From Symbiodinium natans (lineage: Eukaryota; Sar; Dinophyceae; Suessiales; Symbiodiniaceae): a DNA stretch of 64,000 bases. The notes beneath the pieces are model-generated. The model was not told the origin of the DNA. It saw nothing but the letters and a program-made list of their open reading frames with translations, and ran no database searches. Numbering within the stretch: position 1 is the first letter of the stretch; every line of letters starts with the position of its first letter. This document shows, piece after piece, positions 62,187 to 64,000 of the stretch. Made by a program: the position numbers and the translations under genes. The stretch covers positions 346,817-410,816 of the forward strand of contig CAJNDS010000857.1 in assembly GCA_905221605.1 (NCBI GenBank), given 5' to 3'.

Positions 62187-62991
62187 GTCTGAAGATTCTT
62201 CGGATGGTGCGGCTGGCGCGGATACTGCGAATCGTGAAGGTGGTGCGCTTCTTCTCGGAGCTCCGCGTGATGGTGAACGGAGTCATCGGCTCGGCAAAGT
62301 CCCTTGTGTGGGCTCTGCTTTTGCTCCTCCTGGTAAACTTTCTATTTGGCGTTCTTGTCATGCAGCTGTCGGTTGAGTACTTGGAGACGGTGGATTCGAA
62401 TGCTGAATTGCTGGGATACTTCGGCTCACTTCCTCGCACGATGCTGACACTGTCGCTCTGCCCACTGTAAATGGTTTGGGTGTATATCTGTACAATTCAT
62501 GTATATGTACAGATTATGTGTATTTACATATATATATATATGTATATACATATTTGCTATCTACATATATACATACACATAGAGATATATGTATGGAGGC
62601 ATTGATGAGACTTGCTGTCTCCTTGCTGACCCAGGTATGAATCAGTCTCTGGTGGCATAGATTGGAACAATGCCGTTACCACGCTTCGTCCTGTGGGTTC
62701 GTGGATGGAATACATCTTCTCAGCGTACGTGTTCTTCACGGTGGCTGGATCACGTGTTGAGTTTGTCAAGCCGAGGCAGCTTCAGAGCTAGCTGTGACTG
62801 CTCGCGCCAGGTGTTCTGCTGCATGAACATAGTCACAGGCATCTTCGAACGGGCCTGAGCTTTCTGCCATGTCCGGGTGAGTAGCTTTGGCTGTTGCGCG
62901 TTGCTGAGGTGGACAATGCAAAAGCCTTGAAGATCGCAGATGAAGAGGCCATGCATCATGAGGCGATGAAGGAGACTTCTGGTGCTCAGAA
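62187..62991 (+). CDS. Voltage-gated cation channel, S4-S6 exons
   Basis: Four exons join in phase. 62187-62451: S4 with Arg every third residue (LKILRMVRLARILRIVKVVR), S5 (SLVWALLLLLLVNFLFGVLV) and FGSLPRTMLTL. 62635-62740: pore and start of S6 (YESVSGGIDWNNAV, then WMEYIFSAYVFFT). 62811-62846: VFCCMNIVTGIF. 62909-62991: VDNAKALKIADEEAMHHEA to a TAA that lies inside a CCCTAA telomere-like unit. Introns: 62452-62634 (GT-AG, holding an AT microsatellite), 62741-62810 (GT-AG) and 62847-62908 (GA-AG). Every downstream exon starts with G. The pore motif fits voltage-gated Na+/Ca2+-type channels of protists, but ion selectivity cannot be read. The S1-S3 exon lies at 53079, across the LINE. The final exon may instead splice at GGTGCTCAG and continue. 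Confidence 0.82.
62524..62588. repeat. TATA/ACAT microsatellite in a channel intron
   Basis: TATATATATATGTATATACATAT-type run within intron 62452-62634. Confidence 0.85.
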
Positions 62992-63066
62992 ACCCTAAGC
63001 CCTAAACTTCAAACCCTAAACCCTAAACCCCTAACCCCTAAACCCTAAACCCTAAACCCTAAACCA
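62992..63066 (-). repeat. (CCCTAAA)n tract immediately after the last channel exon
   Basis: Nine to ten units with CCCTAAG, CTTCAAA and CCCCTAA variants. It starts within the last codons of the conceptual channel ORF. Confidence 0.85.
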
Positions 63067-63069
63067 CCT

Positions 63070-63620
63070 GCAAGCGTCTAGAGGCATGCTGCAGGTTGGA
63101 GTTTCGGTGTTTCAGCTTTGCAAGCATGCTTGTGGCCTCCCCGTATCATCTTTTGGCACATAGTCCCTTGGGTCTCTTGGAGTTGTGGCTGAGATTCATG
63201 TGTGCTCACCGGGTCCTCGAAAGACTTCTGTGGGGGTGGATCCTTGGCTTTTTGGCCTGTTGGCACTCTTGGTGGAAGAATGCGTTGGGAGCAGGAGAAA
63301 AGGCATTGAAGATGATTGAGCCCTTGTTGACATCACGAAAACGGCATTGCAAGTGAATCCTTCGAGCCTTGGAACTTGAAGTTCGTTCGACTTGTTATTC
63401 CCTGCCTACAGTGCTCAGTCTGCCATCTAGAAGACAATCGCACGTACAGTGGCAAAGTCCCGGATCCCTCATCCAGTACCCGAAGCGGTGAGCATGAAAG
63501 CCCAAGTTCTTGGCGTTTCATGAAACCCGCGCGGCATGCCAACTAGTCGGCGACCTGCATGAGGTCACCAAGGGGGCACCCGGGAGGCCAAGCACTGGCA
63601 CAGTTTCCTAACAGGCCACC
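63070..63620. other. Stretch without a recognised gene
   Basis: One hydrophobic plus-strand ORF (63096-63356: HSPLGLLELWLRFMCAHRV, LLWGWILGFLACWHSWW) without a known motif. It could be chance or a further exon. Confidence 0.35.
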
Positions 63621-63908
63621 CTAAACCCTTAAACCTTAAACCCTACACCCTAAACCCTAAACCCTACACCCCAAACCCTAAACCCTAAACCCTAAACCCT
63701 TCATCCTTAACCCAAAACCGGATCAAGCGGTGCACGCAGCCGCATCACGCTCGGACATTCTTGTGCTTTCTGCCCGTTTCTTGGAGCTGTCCTTGGCCCC
63801 ATCTACTTCCGTCTCCAGGAGCGACAGAAATGGATCGTCGAAGTGGCTGCCGCCCGGTCATGATGCTGACCTTAGGGTTTAGGGTTTGGGGGGTTAGGTT
63901 TTAGGGTT
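63620..63908. repeat. Telomere-like tracts in both orientations
   Basis: CCCTAAA/CCCTACA units at 63620-63702 and TTTAGGG/TTTGGGG units at about 63873-63912 flank ~160 bp of unique sequence. Confidence 0.85.
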
Positions 63909-64000
63909 TGGGGTCTCTTAGCTCGTCTGCACAGCACGGCATGGCTGGAATAGTTGAATCATGGACCAGGACCTGTTCTCGCGAATCAGTGAAGAACATG

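Noticed and set aside
1-64000. CRISPR arrays, bacterial operons, rRNA genes
   Set aside because: No spaced identical repeats, no Shine-Dalgarno-led gene strings and no rRNA-like sequence were recognised. All evidence is eukaryotic. tRNA genes were not found by eye, which does not exclude them.

Overview
The window is nuclear DNA from a dinoflagellate, most likely a Symbiodiniaceae-like genome. Four independent signs support this. (1) Degenerate (TTTAGGG)n / (CCCTAAA)n tracts of telomere type occur throughout in both orientations. (2) A perfect 21-nt copy of the dinoflagellate spliced-leader core (CCGTAGCC...GGCTCAAG) lies on the minus strand at 61847-61867. (3) Host genes are split into very small exons whose introns often start with GC or GA and nearly always end AG before a G. 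(4) The retroelement families (copia with dinoflagellate-type tails, tyrosine-recombinase elements, APE-type LINEs) are those expected in dinoflagellates.

Layout. 1-14.5 kb is almost gene-free: telomere-like tracts that repeatedly change orientation, foldback (MITE-like) elements, a 5-unit tandem repeat, a 0.7-kb TATATG/GTAT microsatellite and one exon-like island at 11.75 kb. 14.5-20 kb is mostly unique non-coding DNA with weak coding remnants. 20.1-21.4 kb holds a decayed minus-strand copia element. 23.0-35.4 kb is a plus-strand copia element interrupted by a 9.2-kb tyrosine-recombinase (YR) retroelement with ~220-bp direct terminal repeats. 35.6-36.5 kb is a minus-strand LINE ORF1 relic. 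38.9-39.95 kb is an intact secreted PI-PLC-X-like gene. 42.9-47.3 kb contains at least 12 exons of a plus-strand methylthioribose-1-phosphate isomerase (mtnA/MRI1-type) gene. 47.8-53 kb is again repeat-rich (telomere-like tracts, GC-rich minisatellites). 53.1-63.0 kb is a plus-strand voltage-gated cation channel gene. Its S1-S3 exon is separated from its S4-S6 exons by a nearly intact 7.3-kb LINE inserted in antisense orientation.

Highlights. The LINE is bounded by a 13-bp target-site duplication and its 5' end is the spliced-leader sequence itself. This implies that a trans-spliced LINE transcript was copied back into the genome at full length. The YR element carries, from 5' to 3', a small acidic ORF, a YR ORF, a zinc-finger Gag-like ORF and a large Pol ORF. 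Pol continues the Gag frame across a single TGA in a leaky TGA-CTA context. It carries a 2OG-Fe(II)-dioxygenase-like HxD...H...R signature and a C5-methyltransferase-like module upstream of RT/RNase H, which suggests a retroelement with its own DNA-modification or epigenetic module.

All assignments come from reading the sequence. No database search was run, and exon ends are conceptual.
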